From positions 1-48,553 of the forward strand of contig JABBOE010000004.1 in NCBI GenBank assembly GCA_019351955.1: a stretch of 48,553 nt of DNA. Direction: 5' to 3'. Within the stretch, counting starts at the first letter, position 1, and each line of letters opens with the position of its first letter. Both the position numbers and the translations under genes were made by a program. Below are positions 1 to 7,727 of this stretch, one piece after another. Under the pieces are notes generated by a model. It ran no database searches. It was not told the origin of the DNA and saw only the letters and a list, made by a program, of their open reading frames with translations. This DNA comes from Pseudomonadota bacterium (lineage in GTDB: Bacteria; Pseudomonadota; Gammaproteobacteria; Burkholderiales; Burkholderiaceae_C).

Positions 1-406
1 AGACGCGGCTGTTGGCGGCATCGAGCTTGATCTGTTTCGGGTCGGGGTAGCGGAAGCTCGCGCCCTGGCCCTTCTTCTTGAAGCGCGGAAAGTCCGCGCG
101 CCTGGCGAAGAAGTTGGTGTAGGTGCGTTCCAGATCCTTGAGCGCCTGTTGCAACGGATGCACGGGCGCCTCGGCCAGCCAGGGTGCGACGCGCCTCGAA
201 GGCAGCGGCGCCCCGTTACGCCATGCCGTGAGTTCCTTGCACAGCCCGGCGTAGCCGAGCTTTTTCTCACCCCGCTCGTGACGTGCCTTTTGCAACGCCA
301 GCGCCTCATTGAACACGACCCGGCACGAGCCTGCGGAGCGGCGCATCTGGCGCTGCTGCTGGCCGTCTGGCCGAAGCTCGAATTTGAACGCCTGGAGTCG
401 CTTCAT
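1..406 (-). CDS. tnpB: TnpB (OrfB) of an IS200/IS605-type element, N-terminal part, cut by window edge
   Basis: The frame opens with ATG at 406 and stays open to base 1, giving about 135 residues that begin MKRLQAFKFELRPDGQQQRQ and include EAPVHPLQQALKDLERTYTN and RRADFPRFKKKGQG. This is the N-terminal region of the TnpB family, RNA-guided nucleases carried by IS200/IS605 and IS1341-type transposons. The RuvC-like catalytic residues, the zinc ribbon and any guide-RNA region at the 3' end lie outside the window. No tnpA is visible upstream, so this may be a tnpB-only element, although tnpA could lie elsewhere. It has the same orientation as the gsp genes and starts 111 bp after the gspK stop. 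A decayed relative is present at 26726-26850. Confidence 0.85.
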   Translation of the reverse strand, partial: MKRLQAFKFELRPDGQQQRQMRRSAGSCRVVFNEALALQKARHERGEKKLGYAGLCKELTAWRNGAPLPSRRVAPWLAEAPVHPLQQALKDLERTYTNFFARRADFPRFKKKGQGASFRYPDPKQIKLDAANSRV

Positions 407-450
407 GACTGAGTTAATGTACAGCGCATCGGGCGCCACTTCAAGAGAAG

Positions 451-471
451 GCGGATGCCTGCGGCATCCGC
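451..471. repeat. Subterminal hairpin at the presumed left end of the tnpB element
   Basis: GCGGATGCC-TGC-GGCATCCGC is a perfect 9-bp inverted repeat with a 3-base loop. It lies between the tnpB start and the gspK stop codon. Subterminal hairpins of this kind are how IS200/IS605 elements mark their ends, so this is probably the element end on the gspK side. The exact boundary cannot be set from one copy. It could also act as a terminator for the gsp operon, but no T-run follows it on the minus strand. Confidence 0.5.
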
Positions 472-516
472 GCTATCCTTCCCCGCCCTGAAGGACCGGG
501 CTTGTCGCGCATCTGG

Positions 517-1524
517 TCAGGGGGTCGCTGCCGGCGACTGCGCAAGCCAAGGCGGCACGCGCTGCATGCGCAACACCTGGGTGAGGAGGCCCACGCGCTG
601 GATCAAGGCACGCTCGGCATACGCGAATTGGCCGATGCGCACCGCTGCAGTGGCGTCAAAAAAGCCGCTGCTAACGCCGACTTGCAGGGGGGGGATGGTG
701 GGCGCCTGTTGCTGGCCCAGGGCGGTGGTGATGTCCGCGGTGCTGCGAAAGTAAGCACGTGTGCGCACTTGCACCAAGCGTGCAGCCGCGTCGGCCGAGA
801 GATCGAGCACGGCAGCGAGGACCGTGGCACTGGCCGTATTGGCGTTCACGGGCGTGGGCTGGGGTAGCAACGTGACATAGGGGGCGAGCTGGGGCAGCGC
901 GGCCGCCACCTCGGGGGACAAGCGCGCGAGGTCCTGCAAGTCGCGCAGCGGCAGTGTCGAGCCGGACGCGTCCGTTTGTGCCGATGGCAGCGAGGCCGCC
1001 GCCGGGATTGTCGTGAGCGAGACCGATTGCGAGCTCGAGGCGCTGGAGGCGATGCCGGAGGCGATTGCGTTGAGCGGCCCGTCACCGACGCCCAGCGTTG
1101 CACAGAGCCGTCCGAAAATAGCCGCGGCCGCCGGGTCGGGGCGACCCGCGGGAGCGAGATTGGCCAGGTTGAAGCGGCTCTGGGCATCCGTGATATGACC
1201 TTCCAACCATGCATCGGGCAAGCTGCCAGCGCTTTGCCCGCGCGCGGCGAGAAACGTCGACAGGCGCGACTCGGCCAGAGGCACGGCCCAAGGTTCGCTC
1301 AGATCGTCCACGCTGGAATTGCGCGCATCCTCGCGAAGGATGAGCCGCGCCCAGTCGACGGCGCCGCGCAGAATCCAGCGCGCCTGCGTCGCCTCCTTGG
1401 CGGTCTGTTCGCGACTGATCGCCCCCCACTGGTGCCAGAGCATGCCCGACACCATCACCGCGGCCAGGGCGGCGATCAGCAGCGCAGTGATCAGCGCCGC
1501 GCCCCCGGATCGGCTGCGCGGCAT
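517..1524 (-). CDS. gspK: Type II secretion minor pseudopilin GspK
   Basis: A 335-residue protein starting MPRSRSGGAALITALLIAAL. GspK caps the tip of the periplasmic pseudopilus of the type II secretion system together with GspI and GspJ. The short basic leader before a glycine and the hydrophobic helix without Glu at +5 are the recognised GspK pattern; other pseudopilins have that Glu. The length (about 330) fits GspK, which is much larger than the other pseudopilins. The ATG at 1524 was chosen over upstream in-frame starts because it places the prepilin leader at the N-terminus and follows the gspJ stop by 2 bp. It is the last gsp gene seen here. gspL and gspM, which usually follow, are replaced by the tnpB element. 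Confidence 0.9.
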   Translation of the reverse strand: MPRSRSGGAALITALLIAALAAVMVSGMLWHQWGAISREQTAKEATQARWILRGAVDWARLILREDARNSSVDDLSEPWAVPLAESRLSTFLAARGQSAGSLPDAWLEGHITDAQSRFNLANLAPAGRPDPAAAAIFGRLCATLGVGDGPLNAIASGIASSASSSQSVSLTTIPAAASLPSAQTDASGSTLPLRDLQDLARLSPEVAAALPQLAPYVTLLPQPTPVNANTASATVLAAVLDLSADAAARLVQVRTRAYFRSTADITTALGQQQAPTIPPLQVGVSSGFFDATAAVRIGQFAYAERALIQRVGLLTQVLRMQRVPPWLAQSPAATP

Positions 1525-1526
1525 CG

Positions 1527-2219
1527 TCACTGGCGGTTTTCCAGCAGGAATTCGCGCATGATCATGCCCTGCAGGTCCGGGGCGGCGCTTTGTAGCGTCA
1601 GGCGCAGCGCTGCTGGGGTGCGCAACGCGATGGCCTGAGGACTGTTGCCCGTGGCGTTCGATGCCGTGTAGGGATTCACCCACGCGCCGGTCTGCGCCAG
1701 AAGGCCCAGCCCAGCATAGCGGTACACCAGAATCCGCACGTCCGTGATGTTGGTCAGCACGGCAAGCGGCTGGCCCTGTGGGCTCTGCATCGCACCAAGC
1801 AGCATGCCGCGCAAGGCTGTCGGGGCGCTCGCCCAGCGCATCCAGCTGCCGTCAAGCAGCCCCCAGCGCACCACTTGTAACAGTCCCGCGTCCAATGGAG
1901 TCTGCGCGCCCGGCCACGCGCGCACATCAGCGCCAAGCGCTTGCGGCGCGCGGCGCACGATGAGCAGGTCGCCATTGCCGCCCAGGCTCACCGCGGGTAG
2001 CCCGGTCCCCTCGTCGCTGGCGGCGTTGAGATCGTCGCCGAGTTGGCGCATGGCGAGCGACAGCTGCTCCGCGGCGTGCATACGGACACTGGCGGCGTCG
2101 CGCCCCTGGGCCACGCTGTTCAGGCCCCGCCAGCCCAGGCCCGCCATCACGGCAAGGATGAGCGCAGCCACCAGCAGTTCGATGAGCGTGAAGCCGGCAG
2201 AGCGTGGCGGGCGGCCCAT
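1527..2219 (-). CDS. gspJ: Type II secretion minor pseudopilin GspJ
   Basis: A 230-residue prepilin-like protein. It begins MGRPPRSAGFTLIELLVAAL, with the prepilin peptidase site G|FTLIE at residues 9-14 and the conserved Glu at +5 of the mature protein. GspJ joins GspI and GspK in the tip complex of the pseudopilus. The size (about 200-230) and the place between gspI and gspK support J. The ATG at 2219 overlaps the gspI stop (ATGA), indicating translational coupling, and the stop is 2 bp before gspK. Upstream in-frame starts would add about 70 residues before the leader peptide and were rejected. Confidence 0.9.
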   Translation of the reverse strand: MGRPPRSAGFTLIELLVAALILAVMAGLGWRGLNSVAQGRDAASVRMHAAEQLSLAMRQLGDDLNAASDEGTGLPAVSLGGNGDLLIVRRAPQALGADVRAWPGAQTPLDAGLLQVVRWGLLDGSWMRWASAPTALRGMLLGAMQSPQGQPLAVLTNITDVRILVYRYAGLGLLAQTGAWVNPYTASNATGNSPQAIALRTPAALRLTLQSAAPDLQGMIMREFLLENRQ

Positions 2220-2587
2220 CACAGGTTCCCGATAATGGTCACCACGTTCCAAGCTGTCCAGCCCGAAGCCTGCTGCACTTGGACGTCGACACGGCGGAAG
2301 TTTGGGTTGGGCGTCGGCTGCACGTCCACGTTGAGCGTGAAGCTGGTGCCGGCCTCGGCGCAGGTGGATGTGCTTTGGCCCACCGGAAGGAAATTGCGTG
2401 TCAGGCGCTGTTCCACGAGAAAGTTCTCGGCGCATTGCTGCGCAAGTACGGCCTGGTGGTAGCGCTGGGCGTTGTCCTGCAGCCCACCCGAGGCGCGCAT
2501 GGCCGCCAGCAAGGCAATGGCCACCACGGCTAATGCCACAAGCACCTCCAGCAGCGTGAAGCCCGGTGAGTGGCGGCGCGTGTGCAT
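2219..2587 (-). CDS. gspI: Type II secretion minor pseudopilin GspI
   Basis: A 122-residue protein starting MHTRRHSPGFTLLEVLVALA, which carries a class III (type IV prepilin-like) leader with cleavage at G|FTLLE. GspI nucleates the pseudopilus tip with GspJ and GspK. Length is normal for the family (about 120-130). The ATG at 2587 lies 7 bp after the gspH stop, and the gene's own stop overlaps the gspJ start. A longer in-frame start at 2659 would bury the leader and sit inside gspH, so it was not used. Confidence 0.9.
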   Translation of the reverse strand: MHTRRHSPGFTLLEVLVALAVVAIALLAAMRASGGLQDNAQRYHQAVLAQQCAENFLVEQRLTRNFLPVGQSTSTCAEAGTSFTLNVDVQPTPNPNFRRVDVQVQQASGWTAWNVVTIIGNL

Positions 2588-2594
2588 GATCGCT

Positions 2595-3170
2595 TCAGCG
2601 CGCGCTCTGCACGGCAAAGGGCGCCAGACCGTCGCTGGCGATGGTGATGACACGGCCATCCCCGTGCAAGGTCACCGCCATCGGCGCTGACACAGGCTCG
2701 GTGCCGAAGACCAACCAGCTCGGCGAGGCGCCCAACCCCGACGCCCCGCCACTGGCTCGCACAGCCACGTCGCCGGCTTGCACGGTCGGCGTGTTGGACC
2801 GAGGCAGATAGCTGGGGGGCACCGTTTCGCGCGCGTCCAGCCACTGCCAGGCGCGCGCTGTAAGGGGTGGGTTGTCCAGCGGAATCCACCCCCTTGGGGA
2901 TGGCTGCAGGAAGGTGTAGCCGTCCGATCCCGGCGCCCAGGCCAGGGGTTCGCCGCGGTCGGCGGCTTGCTCGCGCGCTGCATCCAGCAGCGCGGCCAGA
3001 CGCTCGGCCTCGCGCTGCATGCTTTCCTGCCCACTTTGCGGCAGAGCCAGTGCGGCAAGCCCGGTGAGCAGGGCCATCACCAGAAGCGTGACCAGCAGTT
3101 CGACCAGCGTGAAGCCACGCGGGCTGCGCCGTGCTGGCCCAGCGCTATTGCCAGCTGCCAATGTCGGCAT
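2595..3170 (-). CDS. gspH: Type II secretion minor pseudopilin GspH
   Basis: A 191-residue pseudopilin with RSPRGFTLVELLVTLLVMAL near its N-terminus, carrying the G|FTLVE processing site. In type II secretion, GspH links the tip complex to the GspG shaft. The ATG at 3170 was chosen because a GGAGG lies about 12 bp upstream on the minus strand. This start overlaps the end of gspG by 26 bp. An in-frame start at 3218 is possible but would overlap gspG by 74 bp. The order G-H-I-J-K is the canonical one. Confidence 0.87.
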   Translation of the reverse strand: MPTLAAGNSAGPARRSPRGFTLVELLVTLLVMALLTGLAALALPQSGQESMQREAERLAALLDAAREQAADRGEPLAWAPGSDGYTFLQPSPRGWIPLDNPPLTARAWQWLDARETVPPSYLPRSNTPTVQAGDVAVRASGGASGLGASPSWLVFGTEPVSAPMAVTLHGDGRVITIASDGLAPFAVQSAR

Positions 3171-3603
3171 TGGCGCCTTCGCCTCCGGGCTTGCCGTCGG
3201 CGCCATAGCTGAACACATCGACCGGGCCCTTCACGCCTGGGTTGAGGTACTGGTACGGGCGGCCCCAGGGGTCGGTCGGCAGCTTTTCGAGGTAGGGCTT
3301 CCAGTTGGTTGGGATGGGGGGCGCAGCGGGCTTGACCACCAGCGCTTGAAGCCCCTGCTCCTGCGTGGGGTACATGCCATTATCGAGCTTGTACAGCTTG
3401 ATGGCCTGCATGATTGTGGCAATATCCGTCCTGGCTGCTGTTTCACGCGCCTCATCGGTGCGGCCGAGGATATTGGGCACGATGAGCGCAGCCAGGACGC
3501 CCATGATGACCAACACGACCATCAGCTCGATTAACGTGAAGCCGCGCGTACGGCGCTTTGTGGGCTGGGGCGAGGTGGAGAGAAATAGTGGGGCTTGGGT
3601 CAT
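3145..3603 (-). CDS. gspG: Type II secretion major pseudopilin GspG
   Basis: A 152-residue protein with RTRGFTLIELMVVLVIMGVL, the prepilin cleavage site and Glu+5. Next come NILGRTDEARETAARTDIAT and LYKLDNGMYPTQEQGLQALV, both hallmarks of GspG, the repeating subunit of the pseudopilus shaft. The C-terminal part has the calcium-site region around FSYGADGKPGGEG. The ATG at 3603 was preferred. A GTG in frame at 3627 is an alternative, and neither has a strong ribosome binding site. It is the first gene of the minus-strand gsp run, with its promoter in the 125 bp shared with gspC. Confidence 0.93.
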   Translation of the reverse strand: MTQAPLFLSTSPQPTKRRTRGFTLIELMVVLVIMGVLAALIVPNILGRTDEARETAARTDIATIMQAIKLYKLDNGMYPTQEQGLQALVVKPAAPPIPTNWKPYLEKLPTDPWGRPYQYLNPGVKGPVDVFSYGADGKPGGEGANADIGSWQ

Positions 3604-3728
3604 GCTTGGGCGTCCGTGATTGGCCACTCGGTTGGGCCAGATTCCAAGTGCTCGCGAGCCATCGGGATCGAAGCCGGTGCGGTGCGCGCGAGGACCTGTT
3701 CGCGTGAGGCGGCCATAATACGAGCGTT

Positions 3729-4352
3729 ATGGTTCGCTTCCTATCCTCTTTCTCCCCCGGGTCTGCAGTCGGCGGCCTGTCTTCGGACGCGCCTTCGGCA
3801 GCCTCCTTGCGCCTGGCTTGGTTTGTAAGTTTGCTGCTGGCGTTTGCCGCCGCAGCAAGCATCGGCTATTGGGGGCTGCGTCTGCTCGCGCGCCCGCTGC
3901 CAGTGCCGGCGGATGCACGACAAGTGGGCCGTCTTGACACGGACACGCTTGCCGCAGCGGCGCCTCGGCTGTTCGGCACTGCTGCGTCAGCCCACGAGAA
4001 GGCGGCCGCAGCCCCCGCGCGGTTCCGTCTGTGGGGCGTCATTGGCGGCGGCTCGCAGGCCGGCGCGGCACTCATCGGGATCGACGGCAAGCCCCCTCGT
4101 GCCGTAGCCGTGGGTGCAGAGGTGACCCCAGGGGTGTGGCTGGACTCAACGGCGTATGGCCAGGCTGTCCTGCAGCAGGACAGCGCGCGGACCGAACTCA
4201 AGGTGCAGCCGAATCTCGGCCCTCCAAGCATACCCACCGTGGGAGGGGCAGCAGCTTATGCACAGCCTCAAAGTTCGCCGTCGCCAGGGCCCGCCGGCGC
4301 CAGCTTTTTGCCCAACTTGGCGCCAGGGTTCACGCCGCGACCGCCGCCTTGA
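3729..4352 (+). CDS. gspC: Type II secretion inner-membrane protein GspC (short form)
   Basis: A 207-residue protein with a cytoplasmic N-terminus of about 25 residues, one membrane helix at roughly residues 27-52, and a periplasmic homology region. That region contains LFGTAAS, FRLWGVIGGG and ALIGIDGKPPRAVAVGAEV, the pattern of the GspC HR domain that contacts the secretin GspD. A Pro-rich tail follows with no visible PDZ domain, so this resembles the short GspC/GspN-type proteins of Burkholderiales rather than enterobacterial GspC. It is divergent from gspG and ends 19 bp from the convergent ilvA. Confidence 0.8.
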   Translation: MVRFLSSFSPGSAVGGLSSDAPSAASLRLAWFVSLLLAFAAAASIGYWGLRLLARPLPVPADARQVGRLDTDTLAAAAPRLFGTAASAHEKAAAAPARFRLWGVIGGGSQAGAALIGIDGKPPRAVAVGAEVTPGVWLDSTAYGQAVLQQDSARTELKVQPNLGPPSIPTVGGAAAYAQPQSSPSPGPAGASFLPNLAPGFTPRPPP

Positions 4353-4371
4353 CGGAGAACGCGGCGCAGAT

Positions 4372-5919
4372 CTAAAGAAAGAGTTGGACCACCGGGTTGT
4401 CGGTTTCCTCAACATAGGCATAGCCCAGGGTTCCGAGAAATTGGCTGAAGCGCTTGTGATCGGCTGGACGCACCTGAATGCCGACCAGAACCCGCCCGGC
4501 GTCCCCGCCTTGGTTGCGGTAGTGAAAGAGGCTGATATTCCAGTCCGGTTTGAGGTGCTCCAGAAAGCGCATGAGGGCACCCGGGCGTTCCGGAAAGTCA
4601 AAGCGAAATAGGCGTTCGTTGACCGCAAGGGTCTGCCCGTTGCTGTCTCGCGGGGCATGCCCGCCCACCAGATGCCGCACGTGCTGCTTGGCGAGTTCGT
4701 CGTCGGTCAGGTCCAGCGTGGCGTAGCCGGCGCGTTCGAGCGTCTGGGCGATGCGCAGCGCGTCGTCCCGACCGCTGACACCGATGCCGGCAAAGACATG
4801 AGCCTGCTCGGGGTCGCCCATGCGGTAATTGAATTCGGTGACGGCGCGATTGCCCAGCAACGCGCAGAGCTTGCGGAAACTGCCAGGTTGCTCGGGGATG
4901 CTGACCGCAAAGAGCGCCTCGCGTGCTTCGCCCACTTCGGCACGCTCGGCCACGAAGCGGAGCCGGTCAAAATTCATGTTCGCGCCGCAGGTGATGGCGA
5001 TCAGCGTTTCGCCCTTGAGCTTGTGCGCAGCCACGTACTGCTTCACCGCCGCCACCGACATAGCGCCGGAGGGCTCCAGCACGCGGCGCGTATCCTCGAA
5101 CACGTCTTTCAGCGCCGCGCACACCTCGTCGGTGTTGACCACGACAAAGTCGTCCACCAGCTTGCGCGTGAGGCGAAAGGTTTCCACGCCCACGCGCTTC
5201 ACGGCAGTGCCGTCGGCGAACAGACCGACATCGGACAGTTCCACGCGCTTGCCTGCGCGCACGCTTTTGAGCATGGCGTCGGAGTCTGTGGTTTGCACGC
5301 CAATCACTTTGATCTCCGGCCGTACCGCCTTGATGTAGGCTGCTACGCCCGAAACCAGTCCGCCCCCGCCGATGGCGCAGAACACCGCATGGATCGGCCC
5401 CTGGTGCTGGCGCAGGATTTCCATGGCAATGGTGCCTTGCCCCGCGATCACATCGGGGTCGTCAAACGGGTGCACGAAGGTGAGGCCCTGGGCGTTCTGC
5501 ACGGTCAGGGCATGGGCATAGGCGTCGCTATAACTCTCGCCTTCCAGCACAATGTCCACATTCGCGCCGCCGAAGGCCCGCACCGCGTCGATTTTTACCT
5601 TGGGCGTGGTCGATGGCATCACGATCACCGCGCGGCAGCCCAGTTTGTGGGCCGACAGGGCAACGCCTTGGGCATGGTTGCCAGCCGAGGCGCAAATCAC
5701 GCCGCGCTTGCGCTCGTCCTCGCTCAAGTGCGACATTTTGTTGTAAGCGCCGCGCAGCTTGAAACTGAATACAGGCTGCTGGTCCTCGCGCTTGAAAAGG
5801 ACCTTGTTGTGCAGTCGCCGGCTCAGTATGCGTGCGGGCTCGAGCGGCGTTTCATGTGCCACGTCATACACGCGCGCGGTGAGGATGCGCCGCAGATAAT
5901 CAGTATCCTTCTTGGTCAC
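4372..5919 (-). CDS. ilvA: Threonine ammonia-lyase (threonine deaminase), biosynthetic long form
   Basis: A 515-residue cytoplasmic PLP enzyme that deaminates L-threonine to 2-oxobutanoate, the first committed step of isoleucine synthesis. The PLP lysine is Lys54 in SFKLRGAYNK. The phosphate-binding glycine loop is seen as AIGGGGLVSG, and SAGNHAQGVA is present. The last roughly 190 residues hold two ACT-like regulatory domains (FPERPGALMRFLEHL in the second), which marks the isoleucine-inhibited biosynthetic form, not the short catabolic one. The start is a GTG at 5919 without a strong ribosome binding site. Its leader contains an intrinsic terminator (5996-6024), so attenuation is possible. 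Confidence 0.95.
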   Translation of the reverse strand: MTKKDTDYLRRILTARVYDVAHETPLEPARILSRRLHNKVLFKREDQQPVFSFKLRGAYNKMSHLSEDERKRGVICASAGNHAQGVALSAHKLGCRAVIVMPSTTPKVKIDAVRAFGGANVDIVLEGESYSDAYAHALTVQNAQGLTFVHPFDDPDVIAGQGTIAMEILRQHQGPIHAVFCAIGGGGLVSGVAAYIKAVRPEIKVIGVQTTDSDAMLKSVRAGKRVELSDVGLFADGTAVKRVGVETFRLTRKLVDDFVVVNTDEVCAALKDVFEDTRRVLEPSGAMSVAAVKQYVAAHKLKGETLIAITCGANMNFDRLRFVAERAEVGEAREALFAVSIPEQPGSFRKLCALLGNRAVTEFNYRMGDPEQAHVFAGIGVSGRDDALRIAQTLERAGYATLDLTDDELAKQHVRHLVGGHAPRDSNGQTLAVNERLFRFDFPERPGALMRFLEHLKPDWNISLFHYRNQGGDAGRVLVGIQVRPADHKRFSQFLGTLGYAYVEETDNPVVQLFL

Positions 5920-5995
5920 GGACGGCCTGGGGACGGAACGAAAGCCACCATTCTAGGAAGCCGTGGGGCGACGGCCCCGGGGTTTCGTCGCGGGC

Positions 5996-6024
5996 AAAAA
6001 AAACCCAGGCGTGGAGCCTGGGTT
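5996..6024 (-). terminator. Intrinsic terminator in the ilvA leader (possible attenuator)
   Basis: Read on the minus strand, AACCCAGGC-TCCAC-GCCTGGGTT forms a 9-bp stem followed by a run of T residues. It lies about 77 bp upstream of the ilvA start and points the same way. The only gene further upstream on this strand is coq7, which lies beyond the plus-strand osmC gene, so the structure belongs to the ilvA leader. Codons just upstream in one frame are rich in Leu, Ile and Val (DLLTLIVVD). However, that frame has only a TTG start and runs through the hairpin, so a classical leader peptide is not demonstrated. Confidence 0.7.
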
Positions 6025-6336
6025 GGAATCCACCTAAGGAGGAGGGTGGAGGAGACAAGGGGTGTTGATCAACAACAATCAACGTGAGCAAATCATAAAC
6101 GATCTTCCTGCTGCGACGCAAAACCCTGTGGCGAGCTCAGGTATTTCAGAGAATCAGTATAGACTTATATGTAAAACATCGATAGAACAACAACTTACAG
6201 AAAACTTGGCATCGTTCCTGGGCCGACCTTCCCCTGTTGCCAAGCCGATTGCCACGCGCGAGCGAAGGGGATTGTTGCGCTGCAACAACATGGCCCGCTC
6301 CGCACACCATCAGCGAATAGGGAGACTTGATTCATC
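6025..6336. other. AT-rich intergenic region, divergent ilvA and osmC promoters
   Basis: No gene is seen. The stretch from about 6140 to 6215 is clearly more AT-rich than its surroundings and is the likely promoter region for both genes. On the minus strand a TTGTTG / TATAAG pair with an 18-bp spacer could drive ilvA. On the plus strand TTTCAG followed by TATATG with a 16-bp spacer could drive osmC. Both are weak matches. GTTGATCAAC at 6063-6072 is a 10-bp palindrome in the ilvA leader. Confidence 0.4.
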
Positions 6337-6774
6337 ATGGAATGCACCGTGCAGTGGATGGGAAGCGACGGAATGGCCTTCATCGCGACAACAGGCAGTG
6401 GCCATATCCTCGCCATGGACGGCGCGCCCGCTGCGCGCGCGGGCGACCCGGGCGGGCACAACCGGGCGCCACGGCCCATGGAAACGGTACTCGCAGGCGC
6501 CGGTGGTTGCACCGCGTACGACGTCGTTTTCATCCTGAAAAAGGGGCGGCAGGACGTGCGTGGATGCAGCGTCAAGCTTGAGGCTGAACGTGCCGCGACC
6601 GACCCCAAGGTCTTCACCCGCATCCACTTGCATTTCACCGTGAGCGGCAAGGGCCTCCAGCCAGACGCCGTCGAGCGTGCCGTGCAGTTGTCGGAAGAAA
6701 AATACTGTTCAGCAACCGCGATGCTGGGCGCGACCGCGGCGATCACGCACAGCGTCGACATTGTTGAGGCGTGA
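6337..6774 (+). CDS. OsmC/Ohr family protein (YhfA-like)
   Basis: A 145-residue cytoplasmic protein. OsmC/Ohr proteins reduce organic hydroperoxides with a pair of conserved cysteines. Here the first lies in AGAGGCTAYDVV and the second in EEKYCSATAML, matching the OsmC spacing. METVLAGAGGC is the family signature before the first Cys. The length and sequence resemble the YhfA-like branch, whose physiological substrate is not settled. It is convergent with coq7, with an 18-bp gap and no visible terminator between them. Confidence 0.85.
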   Translation: MECTVQWMGSDGMAFIATTGSGHILAMDGAPAARAGDPGGHNRAPRPMETVLAGAGGCTAYDVVFILKKGRQDVRGCSVKLEAERAATDPKVFTRIHLHFTVSGKGLQPDAVERAVQLSEEKYCSATAMLGATAAITHSVDIVEA

Positions 6775-6792
6775 TCGTTCGTGGCAGGCGTC

Positions 6793-7446
6793 CTACACCC
6801 ATCGTGCTGTCGTCGTCATGGCTTTGGCGGCAGCGCGCATCGCCCACCGCACAGGAGGTGGCAAGGTGGTCGCCCCCAATTTTTGTGCCGCCTTTGCATG
6901 CGCCACTTCATCGGCCTTCATGCGCTCGACCACGGCGCGTGACTCCACGTCAGCTTGCGGCAGGCTCTGAAGGTGTCCAGCCAGGTGTTGCTCGACTTGG
7001 TTTTCGGTCTCCACAACAAACCCCAGGCTCACGTTGTCGCCCGCAGCGCGCCCCGCGAGCAGTCCCAGCGCGAATGCGCCGGCGTACCACAGCGGATTGA
7101 GCAGGCTGGGGCGCGACTGCAACTCGCCCAAACGCTGCGCGCACCACGCCAAATGGTCGCCCTCTTCGCGAGACGCCTGCAGAAGATGGGCACGCAAGCT
7201 CGCGTCATGCGTGGCGAGCGCCTGGCCCTGATACAACGCCTGCGCACAGATCTCCCCCACATGGTTGACGCGCATCAACTGGCCCGAAAGGGTGCGCTCG
7301 GCGTCCGATAGCACGGCACCGGCCCCAAGTGGGGTCTGCGGCATGGGTCGCGAGGGATGCAAACCGCCGGCGAGCGTTTTCAGGGCGTTGTCGGCAGCAA
7401 TGGTGAGCCGGTCCGGCAGCGAAGATTCGAGGTTACTGTCATCCAT
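6793..7446 (-). CDS. coq7: Coq7-type demethoxyubiquinone hydroxylase
   Basis: A 217-residue di-iron monooxygenase that hydroxylates 2-polyprenyl-3-methyl-6-methoxy-benzoquinol in the late part of ubiquinone synthesis, on the inner face of the membrane. The carboxylate/His ligands of a di-iron four-helix bundle are visible as [34 protein letters not shown] and [10 protein letters not shown], which match the E...ExxH...E...ExxH pattern. The ATG at 7446 has GGAAGGA about 10 bp upstream. An in-frame start 11 codons earlier was rejected. Alpha- and betaproteobacteria use Coq7 where E. coli uses UbiF. Confidence 0.93.
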   Translation of the reverse strand: MDDSNLESSLPDRLTIAADNALKTLAGGLHPSRPMPQTPLGAGAVLSDAERTLSGQLMRVNHVGEICAQALYQGQALATHDASLRAHLLQASREEGDHLAWCAQRLGELQSRPSLLNPLWYAGAFALGLLAGRAAGDNVSLGFVVETENQVEQHLAGHLQSLPQADVESRAVVERMKADEVAHAKAAQKLGATTLPPPVRWAMRAAAKAMTTTARWV

Positions 7447-7630
7447 GGCGGAATCCTTCCAGAAGGTCGCGACAGGCATTGCAATCGGTCAGGTATGCGG
7501 TCGCAAGCCCGCGCTGCCGCCGGCGCCGACCGCTCTGGTGGAAATTGCGACTCATCAAAGTTTCGCCGATTGTCGTCGCCGATATGCAACAGGTTACCTT
7601 GCCAGAATACTCGACCTGGTATTTGCATGT

Positions 7631-7659
7631 TTGAGCTTGAACAGGCTGTCACTTATGGT
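7631..7659 (+). promoter_or_regulatory. Candidate promoter of the first porin gene
   Basis: TTGAGC and TATGGT are separated by 17 bp. The site ends about 70 bp before the porin start codon, at a sensible distance for a leader. It is a moderate match to the sigma-70 consensus in a GC-rich genome, and no other candidate in this 280-bp gap is better. Confidence 0.35.
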
Positions 7660-7727
7660 CATCACTGGTCGTGAGCCCATGGCCTCCACAACGCGCATTC
7701 CGATCGGCTTCATCCTTGGAGACATTT

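Noticed and set aside
4657-6087. 476-codon open frame antisense to ilvA
   Set aside because: It lies entirely over ilvA and its leader, and the His/Ala/Gly/Arg-rich translation resembles no known protein.
5900-6121. 73-codon frame as an ilvA leader peptide gene
   Set aside because: It opens only with TTG and reads straight through the terminator. The Leu/Ile/Val codon run is kept as a finding, but the frame is not called a gene.
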